NCBI RefSeq assembly: GCF_000485595.1 | Contig: NW_014577063.1 | Span: 987,686 to 1,036,910, forward strand | DNA from: Priapulus caudatus | Taxonomy: Eukaryota; Priapulida; Priapulimorpha; Priapulimorphida; Priapulidae | DNA length: 49,225 nucleotides | Direction of reading: 5' to 3' | Shown: piece by piece, positions 10,966-23,700 of the stretch | How positions within the stretch are numbered: the first letter of the stretch is position 1 | How the letters are laid out: each line of letters starts with the position of its first letter | Translations under genes and position numbers: made by a program | The notes under the pieces: generated by a model | What the model saw: only the letters and a program-made list of their open reading frames with translations | Databases searched by the model: none | Told to the model about the DNA's origin: nothing

Positions 10966-11485
10966 GAGTTCAAAAATAACGGTGTCAAATATAATTGTAG
11001 AATACTAATTCCCGAAATTTCTGCTCATCGTGGTGTTAGGATTTTAGCATTATGTCAACCTGTCTAGATCTATTATATACTTTCGCACAGCCCTAGACCT
11101 ATAGTAGCACATGTACAGGCCTAGCACAGACCCAGTAGCACATGGCTAGCACAGAGCCAGTAGCACAGGTCTAGCACAGACCCAGTAGCACAGGGCTAGC
11201 TCAGACCCAGTAGCACATGGCTAGCATAGACCCAGTAGCACAGGGCTAGCTCAGACCCAGTAGCACACGGCTAGCGCAGACCCAGTAGCACAGGGCTAGC
11301 ACAGATGTAGTAGCACAGGGCTAGTGTACCCGTACGCGGCATTGGAGTGATTGCGTATGATTCCAATTATGATTTTCTGTGCTACTGGGTCTGTGCTTTC
11401 CCTGTGCTACTGGGTCTAGGTCTGTGCGAAAGTACCGCGAGGAATTAATATTCCATATCTATCTGACACCGTTATTTTTGAACTC
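10966..11485. repeat. Inverted-repeat element enclosing a 25-bp minisatellite
   Basis: The left arm has GAGTTCAAAAATAACGGTG at 10966 and ACTTTCGCACAG near 11089. The right arm has the reverse complements at 11412-11433 and 11464-11485. Between them lies an eight-copy minisatellite. Related fragments (GGGTCTAGGGCTGTGCGAA) also occur at 10810-10830. No ORF. This looks like a non-autonomous element or satellite-containing fold-back unit. Confidence 0.65.
11131..11330. repeat. 25-bp minisatellite, about 8 copies
   Basis: Unit CCCAGTAGCACAGGGCTAGC plus ACAGA, repeated about eight times with one to three differences per copy. It sits centrally in the inverted-repeat element, and inverted single copies appear at 11379-11421. 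Confidence 0.88.
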
Positions 11486-11677
11486 TGTAGTACGTACACA
11501 CTATCAGTAGTGATCGCTAACATTGATCCCATAAAATACTCCGATAACGGCAATAGGGCACGGGTAAGGTTTTTCAGAAGTCGGTACCATTTAACGTAGG
11601 AATTTACACATCATGCCATGCGTAACGACGGAACACGTTTCGTGTGGCATATCTCCGACTGAATCTGCTGTCATCCT

Positions 11678-11705
11678 ATCAGGAGTGAGCTTATTCACTC
11701 CTGAT
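11678..11705. repeat. Small hairpin of the CAGGAGT family
   Basis: ATCAGGAGTGA and its reverse complement form an 11-bp stem around a short loop. Flanks carry imperfect direct repeats (CATCCTATC, GATCCTATT). Confidence 0.55.
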
Positions 11706-12049
11706 CCTATTCATGCACGAGCAATACTCACAGAGCTTAGCTCCACAATCACACTTGTGCACGAACCAACCCAGACCGAGCGTACGTTCCACGTACAACC
11801 CCGCCGAGATTTCGTAATCTTTTTATCTTCATACGTGATGCGTGCGCCTCCCCTCCCCCTCCCTCCCGCCTACTCACCCACCCGCCCACACATACCCCGA
11901 ACACTCGTTCCACACGTAACTGAGATGTTCAGCGCGTTAAGAGAGACGTCGCCCCTCCCACCACCACCACCACCACCACCACCATTACCACCACTACCAC
12001 CACACGCGAGCCGCGCTATTACATCTCCTATTACATATACATCTCATAC

Positions 12050-12100
<51 letters not shown>

Positions 12101-12497
12101 TATAATCTCTATACATATACAGCTCTATACATCTCCTAATCTCTAAGAATCGAAATCGACGAAGCGGAGAAGCGATTGCGCCGCGCGTTGCTAGCCTAAG
12201 CGAGGTCATCAAGGTGAGAGAGAGAGAAAGAGACGGGGAGGGAGGCGTGCTACGTGCTAGGGTCGGCCTCCAACGTGTTTCTCCTTGTCGTGCTTGTAGT
12301 ACTTGATGCTTGGCCGTCTTTAGGTGGCAGGTGATGGACTTGAGGAATAGCTCGAGGGCTTCCACATCTCGTGTTCGTGAACTGGAACGCTGAAGATGAA
12401 GATGATACAGCGGTATCATTGTTTATTATCTCAGCGCAATCATTCGAGGTCCGTATGAAATGTAATAGCCACGGGGGCTTTCTCAACGAACTAATGC

Positions 12498-12770
<273 letters not shown>

Positions 12771-14150
12771 GTAGGTGTGCGTTTGGCTGCATGCATGCGT
12801 GTGTGTCGGCTTGTGTTAAAACAGATTTCCGTTAAATGGGGAAACTAGTGTTCTAGCCGTGACTTGCGGCGCCGAACGCGCCATGCCGTTAATAAATTCC
12901 AGGCAATAAATGACAACTTGTGTTAATAACACATTTTCAAGGACGTTGCAAGCAATCAGTTGCCTGCGCGCTAGAGACCCCTCCGTACCTTGCATTTAGT
13001 CAATGCTGCTGCTGTTGTAACTCACTGTAATAAACGTGCAATTTGGACGCGATCGGAGTGTGAGCAGTGTTCAGTAAATTGCTGACACAATTACGATGAT
13101 AAAAGCCTATTTGTTGGTTTCCCCAAAATAACCGAGAGGCCAGTCGAATTAAGACCAGAGTAAATAGTCCTGGCTGCCGTTTATTTCTCGTAAAGCGCGT
13201 TGTCAAACACGGATGAAGAGGCCAAAACGCGCTGGTTGTGATTCTGGCAATTTCGGATGACGTTCTTCGGCGGTTATATTACCTGAAGCGTTAGAGCCAC
13301 TATTGAGTGTCATCCGGGAACCTGATTTCATCACGAACTGCCGACAGCAGCGTTCTAGCTCACTGACATCCATCCGATTCTAACACAACAGTCTCTACAC
13401 GAGCTGTTTGTCAATCCGGATTTTACGTAAACTCGTAAACACAAATACATATTACCTTGATATTTTAATTGATAATAAGTTTGCGATTATTACGAAGCTG
13501 CACTGTAAGGATTGGTACTCACCTGTTCATTTATAGCGACATATTGGATACTATTTACGTGCTACCCTGTTCAAACCGCTATTGTGATGTGCCTGTTATA
13601 GGTCAAAAGGAGGTAATCAAATTCTGAACTTTATGCCGAGCTAGATTAACCGATTAAACGTTACTTAATAAACATATATACACTATAGCGGTTGGAGATA
13701 AGGTACCACTAGGAGGCAAGCACTAGTAGGTCAAAGCACAAGGGTACGAAGCATTTCACTATAGGTGGTAAGACGTTGAGACAGCCAGATAATTTTGCCA
13801 AGATAAGTCGCCAGCAGATCGTTCTGCCTAAAGCTATTGCAAATTAAAGCAGCATCGTCTCCGCGAGCAATTCGCGAAATAAAACTCTGGTAGAAGGTGT
13901 TTATAGTGATCCGGTTAGGACTAGGACTAAGTCTACGATTATTACCGCTTCTGCAGCCATGTGGTTAAATGTGCGAACATTAACTGTATATATATATTAA
14001 TTGTAGGATTCGACTGTGATACTACAATATTAATGTATTTTAGCCGTTTTAGTTAGTTGTATTTAAGAACGATGCCATGCTATCGCATGTCTGAATCAAA
14101 TGGGACCCGGTTGAACGATAAAAAATCATATCGAGATTAGGTTACCACAA

Positions 14151-14643
14151 TAGCCTCGTTCACACGAGACCTCGTATTTCTGAAATACCGGATTTGCGAA
14201 ATACCGTATCTGAGACAAATACGCGGCCGAGCGTTCACACGCTGATTCGCGGCTCCAGAAATACGGTATTTGCGAGCTGCGAGCTGCTTTAAACAATCAA
14301 GCGAACAATGCGAAATAAACAATGCAATGCGCACCAACTGCCGATAAAATACGTAGACTGGTCCGCGCTCGACAGTTCCACTCGCGTTACACTAGAACTG
14401 TCGAGCGCGGACCAGTCTATAAAATACGCGGCTTCAGAAATCCGGTATTTAGCGTTCACACGAGGAAATGCGCGGTCCAAGAAATCCGGTATTTCTCAAG
14501 CACGGCAAATTATTCGGGGTCTGGAAAGCCTCGTATTTACATGAAATACCGGATCTGTTTAGATACCGTATTTCTTGGGCCTCGTATTTTGCCTCGTGTG
14601 AACGCTAAATACCGGATTTCTTGCTACGTGTGAACGCGGCTAA
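14151..14643. mobile_element. Fold-back MITE of about 490 bp with AAATACCGGATTT repeats
   Basis: Ends TAGCCTCGTTCACACG and (reverse) TAGCCGCGTTCACACG. Inside are about ten variants of AAATACCGGATTT or AAATACGGTATTT in both orientations, and a perfect hairpin, ACTGGTCCGCGCTCGACAGT with its reverse complement, at 14359-14418. No coding capacity; the short ORFs here arise from the repeats. Confidence 0.7.
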
Positions 14644-15544
14644 TGTTCTGACGGCATAGGAAACTCCGTGTACGTGCATGAAAATTAAATGCGTCATTCA
14701 CTGCTCACCTCCTACAACTACGTTCTGGGAAAACACTTGTCTTAAATCACGTGCTAGTTTCATAATCTGGGTAGCCAAGTGGATGCTTGACTTACTGCCC
14801 ACTATCGATATCTCATACGCATCTTAGTGCAATGTATTAATGTAATTAATGCATCTTAATAATTAATGCGTCTTCCTTTGAATAAATGGAAAACGGTTTT
14901 AGAATTTAATGAGAATAATAGTGGTTTATTTTATGATCACGCGAGATTCTTGCGAAACGGAATGCTGTTGTTTACTTATGGTGTTAACGTGAGAATGATG
15001 TTGAGAGTGTTAGCCGGTAATGTGTTTTCGTGCAACATACAATGTCGCGCTTCATGAAAATGTGTTTTTTTTCGAAAATGAAACGCTAATTTTTGCTTGA
15101 CGGAATTTCTCGTTTTTAGCGTAGTGATGCTAAGCCCCCAACTGCCGGCTCTATCCGAATGTGGGACGCTTTAACTTAAAAGTCTGCTATTCATCTTGCA
15201 GTGGATATTTGCGCTTCTACTTTGATACGTATTACAATTCAGCTATTGTTTCGTCTGGTATTTCTTGTTTTGGTTGAGCAGTGTTTAAACTGGTCTTAAA
15301 GACTCAGCCGTGGTAACTTTCATCCGAAATTGGGTTAATCGTATTTATAGTAAAATATTAATTCATAATGACACGTATATACCTCGACTATATTTGGAAA
15401 TTCGCGTAGTTAGTTGTGCGTAACTAAAAAAATCTGTTACTTATAGTATACACATTAAAGCTTAAATTCGCCATTCCTAGTTCCCCTAATGAAATCATTG
15501 GATTCCTTTCTAATGCTCTTGACGCTGTTAGGTTATCACCATCG

Positions 15545-15665
15545 CACGTTAATAGCGTTAAATCGCACGTTAATCGTTAGCGTTAGCGTTAAATAGCGTT
15601 AAATAGTTAGCGTTAAATAGTTAGCGTTAAATAGCACGTTAATCGCACGTTAAAAGACACGTTAT
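15545..15665. repeat. Short-unit minisatellite (GTTAGC / GTTAAATA)
   Basis: Repeated words AGCGTTAAATAGTT and CGCACGTTAAT, 10-13 bp units, about 120 bases. No other feature is visible here. Confidence 0.75.
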
Positions 15666-15749
15666 AAATACGTCTTTATACGGCGAAAATTCCCCGCAGT
15701 TTCGGCCATCGACATCGTTTGATTACTCACAGTTCTAGGCAGTCTCTAT

Positions 15750-15950
15750 GTTTAATCATAGGATCGGAAAATAATGTTTATGCTCCCATCAAAACATCGT
15801 ATACCATAAACGCTAGTCTAGAATTGGATGGTCGGTACACAGCATTACTCTAATATATTAAATAAAGCCCATTAGGTTATTATCGTTGGATCGTAACTTA
15901 TACACCATCAAACTATCCGATTAAGTATCGGTTACACTAGTACTAGTACG
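15750..15950 (+). repeat. Dispersed repeat, copy 1 (also at 17165-17380)
   Basis: This is similar to 17165-17380 in the same orientation at roughly 85 percent identity by eye. Shared words include AACATCGTATA, CATAAACGC, GTCTAGAATT, TTAGGTTATTATCGTTGGAT and CTAGTACG. Copy 1 lies just 3' of the Pro/Arg-rich gene and copy 2 in its intron. Non-coding. Confidence 0.65.
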
Positions 15951-15970
15951 TAACGTCATCGTTTGAGTAC

Positions 15971-17771
15971 TCACAGCTCGTAGTGTTTCCCGCTTCTCTT
16001 GTAGCCAGGGGGCGGTCCGCCCAGCGGCGGTCTATCGTAGGGTTGCGTTGGCTTGGAGTATTTCACGTTCGTCACAGCAGAGACCGGAGCGACGATGGGC
16101 GTGGGATGCGCTCGCGGTCCACGGTACACGTTCGCAGGTGGGCGAAAGTAGGCCCTGCTTCCTCCCGGTCGTGCCAGATCTCTGAAGCGAGCCTCTATTC
16201 TCCTTGCAGCGGGATTTTCATATGTGTTAGAGGAGAGGCTCGGGAGAACCGGGGGTGGGGGTAGCGACTGAAATCGAAAACAGGGGATTTAGATTAAGGT
16301 GCAAAACACGAAATGAGCGTTTTAACTAAGGACGATTATTCTCTTTTCGCTTATCTTACGCATGCATTTAACTGCTGTTGCTATAATGAACTAGTAATAG
16401 CCTAGTAGATATTGCTCCGCGGCTCCTTGGATGACAAAAATGCTAGCTGCTCATGGGTTAGCATTCTCAAAACTCGCCAAAATAATAAAAATCATATCAA
16501 AACTCATGAACCCGCATAGAGATAATAAACTGTGATGTGTGATTAGCACTGAAAACAAAATCTCGTTGAGAATCAAACCCAAAAACTAATTGTATGTCAA
16601 TAAACCGCCATAAAAGCTGTTTATTCGTGAAGCATAAACAGCATAGGTTCTGTTAGAGTATTGCCTTGTTTTTTTCTCTAAGGAAACCGTGTTTGAGGCA
16701 TGCGTTAGTACAACTGCTAACCGCATAGTCGAAGCACAATTCTTTAGGCAAATAAAAGAGGGGTTCTCAAACTTTTCTATGCCACAGCCACATAATTATG
16801 GGCTAAAGTCATTGTTTAAGGAGAGCAATTTGGCTTGTCACAGTGCCACACTTTTGACTTGCGTCAAAGAAATAGTGTTCAGAGTTCTCATACATGAAGT
16901 ACACCAGCGGCAATTGATTCCCTGCAAACGTAATAATGTCATCATTATTCAACTTTAGTTATTCAATTAATTAATGCTATCATTAGGTGCATACAGACGT
17001 GCTACAGTTTACGCTCACACAGTCTCGCATAAAGCTGGCGTAGTACACGATGCTGTACGATACCGTCATCTAGATCTTATTTAGTACACAGAAACATCCT
17101 ATCATATTGTACAAAGTCCAGTCTATAACTGATGCTGAACGTTAAAACAAATTGTAGCCTCTAGGTTTCATCATAGAATCGCCAAATAATGTTGATGCCC
17201 CCTATCGAAACATCGTATAACATAAACGCGAGTCTAGAATTAGAGGGTCGGTAGTTAGACAGCATTATTCTAACATAATAAATAAAGTTAATTAGGTTAT
17301 TATCGTTGGATTGTCAACTTCTATATCATCAAACCATCCTATTAACTATTGGCTACACTAGAACTAGTACGCAACGGCACGTTGTGGAATTACACAAATG
17401 ATTAGTCTATATCTGGTATAGTTGGGTCACAAAACCACGCGATGACATGTGCACGTATCGAGCAGGCTAGTTCGAGCCATCTAGTTTAGAATCGTCGCTC
17501 TTGGTTACGTAATCTTTGTGTAATCGTTTTACAGCACACATCGTTTTGCCAGTACATGAGTGGCGACGTTAGGGGTACACACACGCGATCCTCACACGCG
17601 CATTAAGAACAACACGCGGCCAGCATAATACTTCATCAGTTTCATCACTTATTACGGCGTTAACTAAAGAGAGAGAGAGAGAGAGAGATCTCGAGAGTGT
17701 CTCTGTACTTCTAAACTCACCGCCACGGCGCACGCCACGCAAAAGCTGAGCATCAGCAACGGCTGCATCAT
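15971..17771 (-). CDS. Secreted Pro/Arg/Tyr-rich small protein, 2 exons
   Basis: Exon 1 (17771-17721) starts with ATG ATG and encodes a textbook signal peptide, MMQPLLMLSFCVACAVA, ending in phase 0 at GTGAGT. Exon 2 (16267-15971) starts after TTTCAG with SLPPPPVLPS and runs RRIEARFRDLARPGGSRAYF, YSKPTQPYDRPPLGGPPPG and YKRSGKHYEL, stop at 15971-15973. Total 115 residues. Exon 2 has no internal ATG, so it is invisible to simple ORF searches. The stop overlaps a perfect donor (GTGAGT), so a longer splice form is possible. A good acceptor (TTCGCAG, ending at 17793) upstream of exon 1 hints at a 5' UTR intron. Family not recognised; basic and secreted. Confidence 0.75.
17165..17380 (+). repeat. 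Dispersed repeat, copy 2, in intron of Pro/Arg-rich gene
   Basis: See the copy at 15750. Differences are scattered substitutions and small indels. No ends or target duplication could be defined. Confidence 0.65.
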
Positions 17772-17917
17772 GTGTGTGTACGGTCCGTTCCTGCGAAGAG
17801 CGCAAAATTAGAAGGAGAGCGATGATAGACTGAGATAGTTGTCAGTACACGCACACGCACATATATATATATAAATACACACGGTAGATAGCCAGCGCCG
17901 ATCCTTTTCCCGTGCGT

Positions 17918-17925
17918 CTTATATA
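17918..17925 (-). promoter_or_regulatory. TATA-like sequence upstream of the Pro/Arg-rich gene
   Basis: The minus strand reads GGCGTATATAAGACG about 150 bases upstream of the ATG at 17771. It could be the core promoter if there is no 5' UTR intron; the acceptor-like TTCGCAG at 17793 argues for one. Weak support. Confidence 0.3.
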
Positions 17926-18774
17926 CGCCAGCACTAAGCACCAGAGGCAATACCTGTGGCACGAGCGGTCTCCAGTAGCAACTAAACCCGTTCGGCGACG
18001 CGTCTTCTCTTAATGGGCGCAAGAGGCGTTACGTCAGAGAAGGCGGTGGCCTTTACCTTTCTCTCTCTCGCTCTCTCTCTCTCGCTCCGCACCGGCTGGC
18101 TGGCGGTGAGACTGACTCCGGTGCGTTTAAACTGTGTAAACTCTCTGTTTTCTATGGCTCTCCTCGTCACCCTGAAGGCTGCTGCTGCGAACACAAAGAA
18201 CAGAGTGCGACTGTGTATGATGACATAGCAGCATTCTCCGGCGTCGTTGCCAACTGACCTACATCTAGCCGACATATAGCGAGTCATTATAATCGGCTGG
18301 TGATGTTTCCACGTTGATTCATTCGATCGCCCAACCCCCTCTTCGAAATTGAGCTGTTGCGGGATCAGTGAAAGGGAACATGAAACGCCGGCATTGTTTC
18401 GCTTTACACAATACGATTATCGATTATCGATTCTTCTTCATAACCGTGAAATTTGCGCCGCGTCGCATGAGCGCCGCCTGTCGGCAAGCGCGGGCACGCG
18501 ATACGCTCGACGTCGCGTATCCTGTTGATTTTTTCCTAATTATGTGTCATTCGTAGGCAGCGATGAGCAACGTGCATCCCAGAACCGCGTGCGTGGGCAA
18601 TCATGGGCTATACACATGGGTACACAGCGTACACGCGCGCGCGTGTGCGGCGAACAGGCGGTTCAAAGCAGAGATACATACGGGCTCACAGCGAAACAGT
18701 GACGTATATTGTTAAATGAAGTGGGTTAGTGAGACGTGCCTGACTAACTACAGGATAACGCGCGCGTGCGTATC

Positions 18775-18776
<2 letters not shown>

Positions 18777-18824
<48 letters not shown>

Positions 18825-18847
18825 ACAAACACACACACACACACACA

Positions 18848-18920
<73 letters not shown>
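18777..18920. repeat. (CA)n microsatellite
   Basis: About 144 bases of CA with two small interruptions (CCACAAA, ACATAC). Confidence 0.97.
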
Positions 18921-19230
18921 CTGTGGACGCGTGCACATCGGCCTTTATGCACGGGGCAATGTCAGAAAGTGTGACAGCTAGGTACATTGTTTAGAGAGCC
19001 TTGCACACGTACGCCGAGTGCAAACGTTTTTGGTTCGGCAGTCAGTCGGCAAACGAAACTTTCCCGTTTCGTGCGCGCACGCGCGGCGTTCGTGAGCGCC
19101 TCCAACCGCGCAACAATAATACATTATCGGTTCGACGTGTCACGAGATGAGGCGGATCTGTCGTGACCAGAAGATTTCCTTGGTGCGCTACCGCCGTGAC
19201 GTCACGCGTCTCGTTCGCGCCGGATTTTAG

Positions 19231-19336
19231 CAGTGTCATAATATCAAGAGTGAATAATAATAGATCCATTATTAGATCTCTCCTGATAATATAGACACGC
19301 CTGTCTATATTATGACGAGTCTATAATAATGACACT
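19231..19336. repeat. Hairpin element flanked by 11-bp direct repeats
   Basis: Ends AGTGTCAT...ATGACACT; internal TCATAATATCAAGAGTGAAT and CTCCTGATAATATAGAC link it to the CAGGAGT family. It is flanked by CCGGATTTTAG and CCGGATCTTAG, which look like a target-site duplication. Confidence 0.6.
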
Positions 19337-20870
19337 CCGGATCTTAGTGGTACTAATTTGCAACGCGACAACCAATCGAATGCCTCCTCGCGCCACTACA
19401 ATAACAGTCTAGCTGAAGTGATACTCACCGCTGACCCGTTATGGGTATGGCCAACAAACATTCCATTATTTATGTCCGAGGGCGACACAACAAGGAAAGG
19501 GTGGGCGGTGAATCGCTGTTAAACATTTTTTTTTCATTTAGCGCGCTATAGGTTTAGTAAGACGCCATTGCATCTCGTGCTTTCATTACATGTTTTTTTT
19601 GGCTATATTTATTGAAAGCGGTACATGTGGCAAAAAGTCTGTGCGTAATAGGTAGTATTTCGTTTTACACCTTTGATGTTTTAAGACGTGCCTAGTATTT
19701 GCACACCTGCTATGTCGTTGTGAATTGTATGCATGGCGTATATAGATAGCAGAAACAGATGAGGTCTATCGCGCGGAAAACATGCGGAGCAATTAATTAG
19801 AGCGTGCATGCATAAACGAATTCAAATTTAGGTCATTCGATATTCGAGTTTGTTTTCATTCACATCCATGTGAGTAAGCCGGATGTCCGCTTACATAATT
19901 TCGCATATATGCGTTATCGTATGCTCTTTATTATTAATAAACGCAGACCACTAACATATAGTGCCAATGTACTATTGTTAAAAAACAAATGCCTCATGTA
20001 CGCGGTAATTAGGCATAGACTAAAGCAACAGGAATTTCACATAAGTGAATCTAAGTCGCATACAGATGTATGTTTGGTTCGTTGGATTGGAAGTATTGCC
20101 TATGTATACGGATAAGTATTATTCATTTGCATAATATTTTTTCATGTTTTTGTTAGTTTTTTTCATTTGTTTGCATTTTGTGTGTGTTTGATGCGCATAT
20201 ATTGTAGCAGTTCATTAGTACATAGTAAATACGGTTAGAATTATTGAACGAAACAAATTCATGTCTCAGAGTTAGTATAGTAACTTTTTTTAAATTTTAT
20301 TTTTAACAGAGTGCACATATGATTCATTTGTTTCCCGAAGGTTATACACGTACGTAGAATTTCAAACAAAATAAGCTCAAGTAGATCTATCATAGCAATC
20401 TTCTCACGATGGTTTTTCATAATAGGTGCTAATAACATTTAAGCTGAACAGCCTTACATGTCTCTGCTATTATCATTACCGCCTGAATCCATGCACAGAG
20501 CCCTATTCACGTAATCACGCGTGCTTTCGCAATGACGTCACAAAGGTATAATTATGTATGCTTACACAGCGTGCAAGGATCCTGCACACACATATCAAAG
20601 AACAGCTTGTAAGTGACACGTACGCGCTGTGCATATGACAAAAACAAATTAACTAAAAGACATATAGACTTGCTCTCTCAAATGTGATGAATCTACTCGA
20701 GGAACGTTTGATGTACTTTATGCGTGTAATGCAATCGCGGTATTTGCTTTTCCCCGATACTGTGATGTATGGCTCTGACTTGCGCATAGGACTCGTTTAA
20801 CCACCTGCTGTTTTTTTAATCTATTTTCTAAAAGAAGATCACATGTAATATATCAAATAGTGTCGTTAGG

Positions 20871-20912
<42 letters not shown>

Positions 20913-22234
20913 TTGCGTGCATGTGTGTGTAGGCGTGAGCCTGCGTGCGGGCGCGTGTGAGTGCGTGTGTGCGTATGTCACTTCTAATATACACTCAGAA
21001 CGTGATTTTTAACAATAAACCCAGTAATCAATTGATCCTTTCTAGGTTAATACGTACTCAATTTCTGCGTCACGAACGCATATATTGAATTAGTTTGAGT
21101 ATCGCCGTAACGTGAGGGGGGCAGTTTGCTCTCATCATTAGCGCATCTATATATCTCGACGACTCATTTCATACATATTTTCTAAGACAAGAATGTATTA
21201 AGAATAAGAATGTATTCCGAGATTGTTCTTTTGCGTGTTTGTTCTCTGGTCTCTGAATAGAAAACAATGAAATGAATGTTCGTATAGCCATAGTAGCTCT
21301 GATTTTAATTCAGGAATCCTATAACATTGGCCAGCGGGGGTTATAGTGTCAGAGTTGTCGCACTAACCCAGTTAGTACTAATTTGCACTCACATCACATA
21401 TCGCGGATGCTGAAATCGTAACACAGAATTTTACTGAAAACAGAACGGAACCCCGTCAACACCGCAACCAAGGTGGGGACACGTCTGAGTGTCCTGTTTG
21501 ATTGTCACTCTGCTGTCCCTGTCAGTTTTAATGGACTGATGTTTTCTAGATGCCGTTCATTATGGCGCATCACTTATGACAAATCGCCTATATATTCTAC
21601 GTCTACCCGAAGGCTTAGTGTGGGGCTGTCCTTGAGACGGGCTACTCGATCAGATATGCACTCGCTACAGAGATGTGAAATTATAATTTAATTGCAATCA
21701 TACTTGCAATCATATTTATAATTTAATTGCACTTATACTTCATCGCAGGGCGCAGAACGTCTTAGAACCGGAATAACCGCGAGAACGCGTATCGCCTACG
21801 TGACAAAAAACCTACTATATACTCAACGACCTAATTTGGAATGTTATAATAATACCTTTTATGTTCGCCCTTGAACATGGGGCTTGCGCTTTAAAACACC
21901 CGTAGGCGATGCCCGGGCGCAAACAAGTACGTTTCCTTTGCGTGACACAAATTGCGTTAAAACATGTCGTAAATAGTGGACACATGTCGTAAATAGTAGA
22001 CGCAAGATAATCACGCGAGAAAGAAAATAGTGGACACATAAAAAGTAAAAGTAAAAAGTAAATAGTGGACACATGTCAAGATAATCACGCGAGAAAGAAA
22101 ACGAAAACGTTCCAACGGTTCTTTTTAAGGTTTAACGGTTATCGCACCGGCGAAACCGCTATTACACAGCGGTATTATTATCTGGAAGGTCTTTGCAAAT
22201 AACTGCTATACTGCAAGACAGTTGACATGACAAT

Positions 22235-22295
22235 AGGAGTGAATTAAAATAGATTATTCACTACTATCTATTATCAGATCTATTCATTCACTCCT
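22235..22295. repeat. Hairpin element of the CAGGAGT family
   Basis: GGAGTGAATTAAAATAGAT and ATCTATTCATTCACTCC form the arms. The direct repeat ATGACAATA occurs immediately outside both ends, consistent with a 9-bp target duplication or with shared terminal sequence. Confidence 0.6.
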
Positions 22296-23650
22296 GATGA
22301 CAATATAACATTATTATAGCAGTTACGTACAGTTGTCGAGTTACAATAAGTGATCGCCTACGTTATATACGCGTCCATTCCAGAAGTATCAAGTATACGT
22401 ATAGTATATTTTTAAGTTACCTATTTTTATTAAGCTACTATATATGTTGTATAATACTTTGTTTCTACTGAGCTATACTAGTAACTGTACTAAGCTTTTT
22501 TTCCCATTAAGCTACTAGCTATTTTTATAAGCTATTTGTAGCTGCACTAAGCTAATTTAATTAAGCTTCCTAGTTTTAGTTACCTATTAAGTATACGTGA
22601 GTAATAGCACAGTGGCCATTCCATCCGTGAAGCAACGAGTAACGCTGGTGCGCGCACTCGACCGCGCATCGTAAATTCGAAACAGTGCCGTCGCCGCTTT
22701 TTTATTATTTATTTCCAACGCTCGATTGTTTGTCGTCGTATCACACCTGCGGCGACCTTCGTCGGCGATAGATTCACCACCCGGATCACCTCCTAGCGTA
22801 CCTATTACGCGAGCGTTGTCGTCACTCTCGCGATATCGTGACGGGCCCACATGTGTAACGACGTTGCGAAGACCTTGATCTCAATAGTCGTCTTCGCCGA
22901 CCGATGCCGCAGCCGGCGGCGTTTATAACGCAGGGTGCAACCGAGCGAAAACAAAAGTTCCGTTATGGCGATGTCCTCCGGTGTAAATTAGAAGCAATTG
23001 ACCTCCGACTCCGACAGCTGACGCCGCGATCCATCTTCTAACCCCACCTATTTAGCCGCCCGCCCTGCCCCGCGCCTGCGCGCCGCCGTTCAAGAAATTC
23101 CTGCTGCAGGTGGTAATTGCGACGATGGACTGGCGCTTCTGGCGCGGCAGTTTCGGAGCTTGATGGGCGGTTATGTCCGTCCACGGGGTACCCATTCGGC
23201 ATGAGGATGTTGACACCTGTTGGCTATCATTAGTTGAGAAACTCAGGCGTTTGGCATTCACGCTAATATTTATTTGAATGTGAATCATCGTGTTTCTGGG
23301 CGTGCGGGAAGCATTACTTTCTCAGAAAATATCGCTAAACGCCGAATGAAAATGTCACGTTGTGGCCTGTAAGCCGAAGGTCGGTGTAGCGGACCTTATT
23401 ACAACTGAAATATTTAATTACGGCACGATATATATATATGCTATTCAGCGGCGTGGCCTACGGTATATATGCGGTAAACAACTAATACTGTTAATACAGA
23501 TGTCAGTGGTGAGGGCTTGTGAAATACCGAAAGTTTGAGGGGTGAAAACAACAGAAATGAAACAAACAGAAACAAACAGGAAAAAAACAATGGATGAGTG
23601 AACGAGACGAGATGAAATTATAGTGCGCAAACACCTGGCAGCGGTGAGGG

Positions 23651-23700
23651 ATATTATCAAGAGCGTATAAGGAAGCTTCTTTATACGCTCTTGATATTAT
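23651..23700. repeat. Near-perfect 50-bp palindrome of the same family
   Basis: ATATTATCAAGAGCGTATAA, a short GGAAGCTTC centre, then the reverse complement. Flanks GCGGTGA and GCAGTGA may be a target duplication. A half-site relative (TTCTTTATATGCTCTTG) occurs at 26057. Confidence 0.65.

Noticed and set aside
11131-11330. Regular repeat considered as a CRISPR array
   Set aside because: Units are directly adjacent without unique spacers, in a eukaryotic intergenic region; it is a minisatellite.
13905-13965. Hydrophobic 19-residue minus-strand frame (MAAEAVIIVDLVLVLTGSL) as signal exon of the 10067 gene
   Set aside because: No acceptable donor at a phase-0 position; the frame simply ends at a stop.
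22587-22850. Minus-strand ORF starting MGPSRYRESDDNARV as a gene
   Set aside because: The CpG-rich context is suggestive, but the end runs into low-quality coding sequence and no flanking exon or family match was seen.
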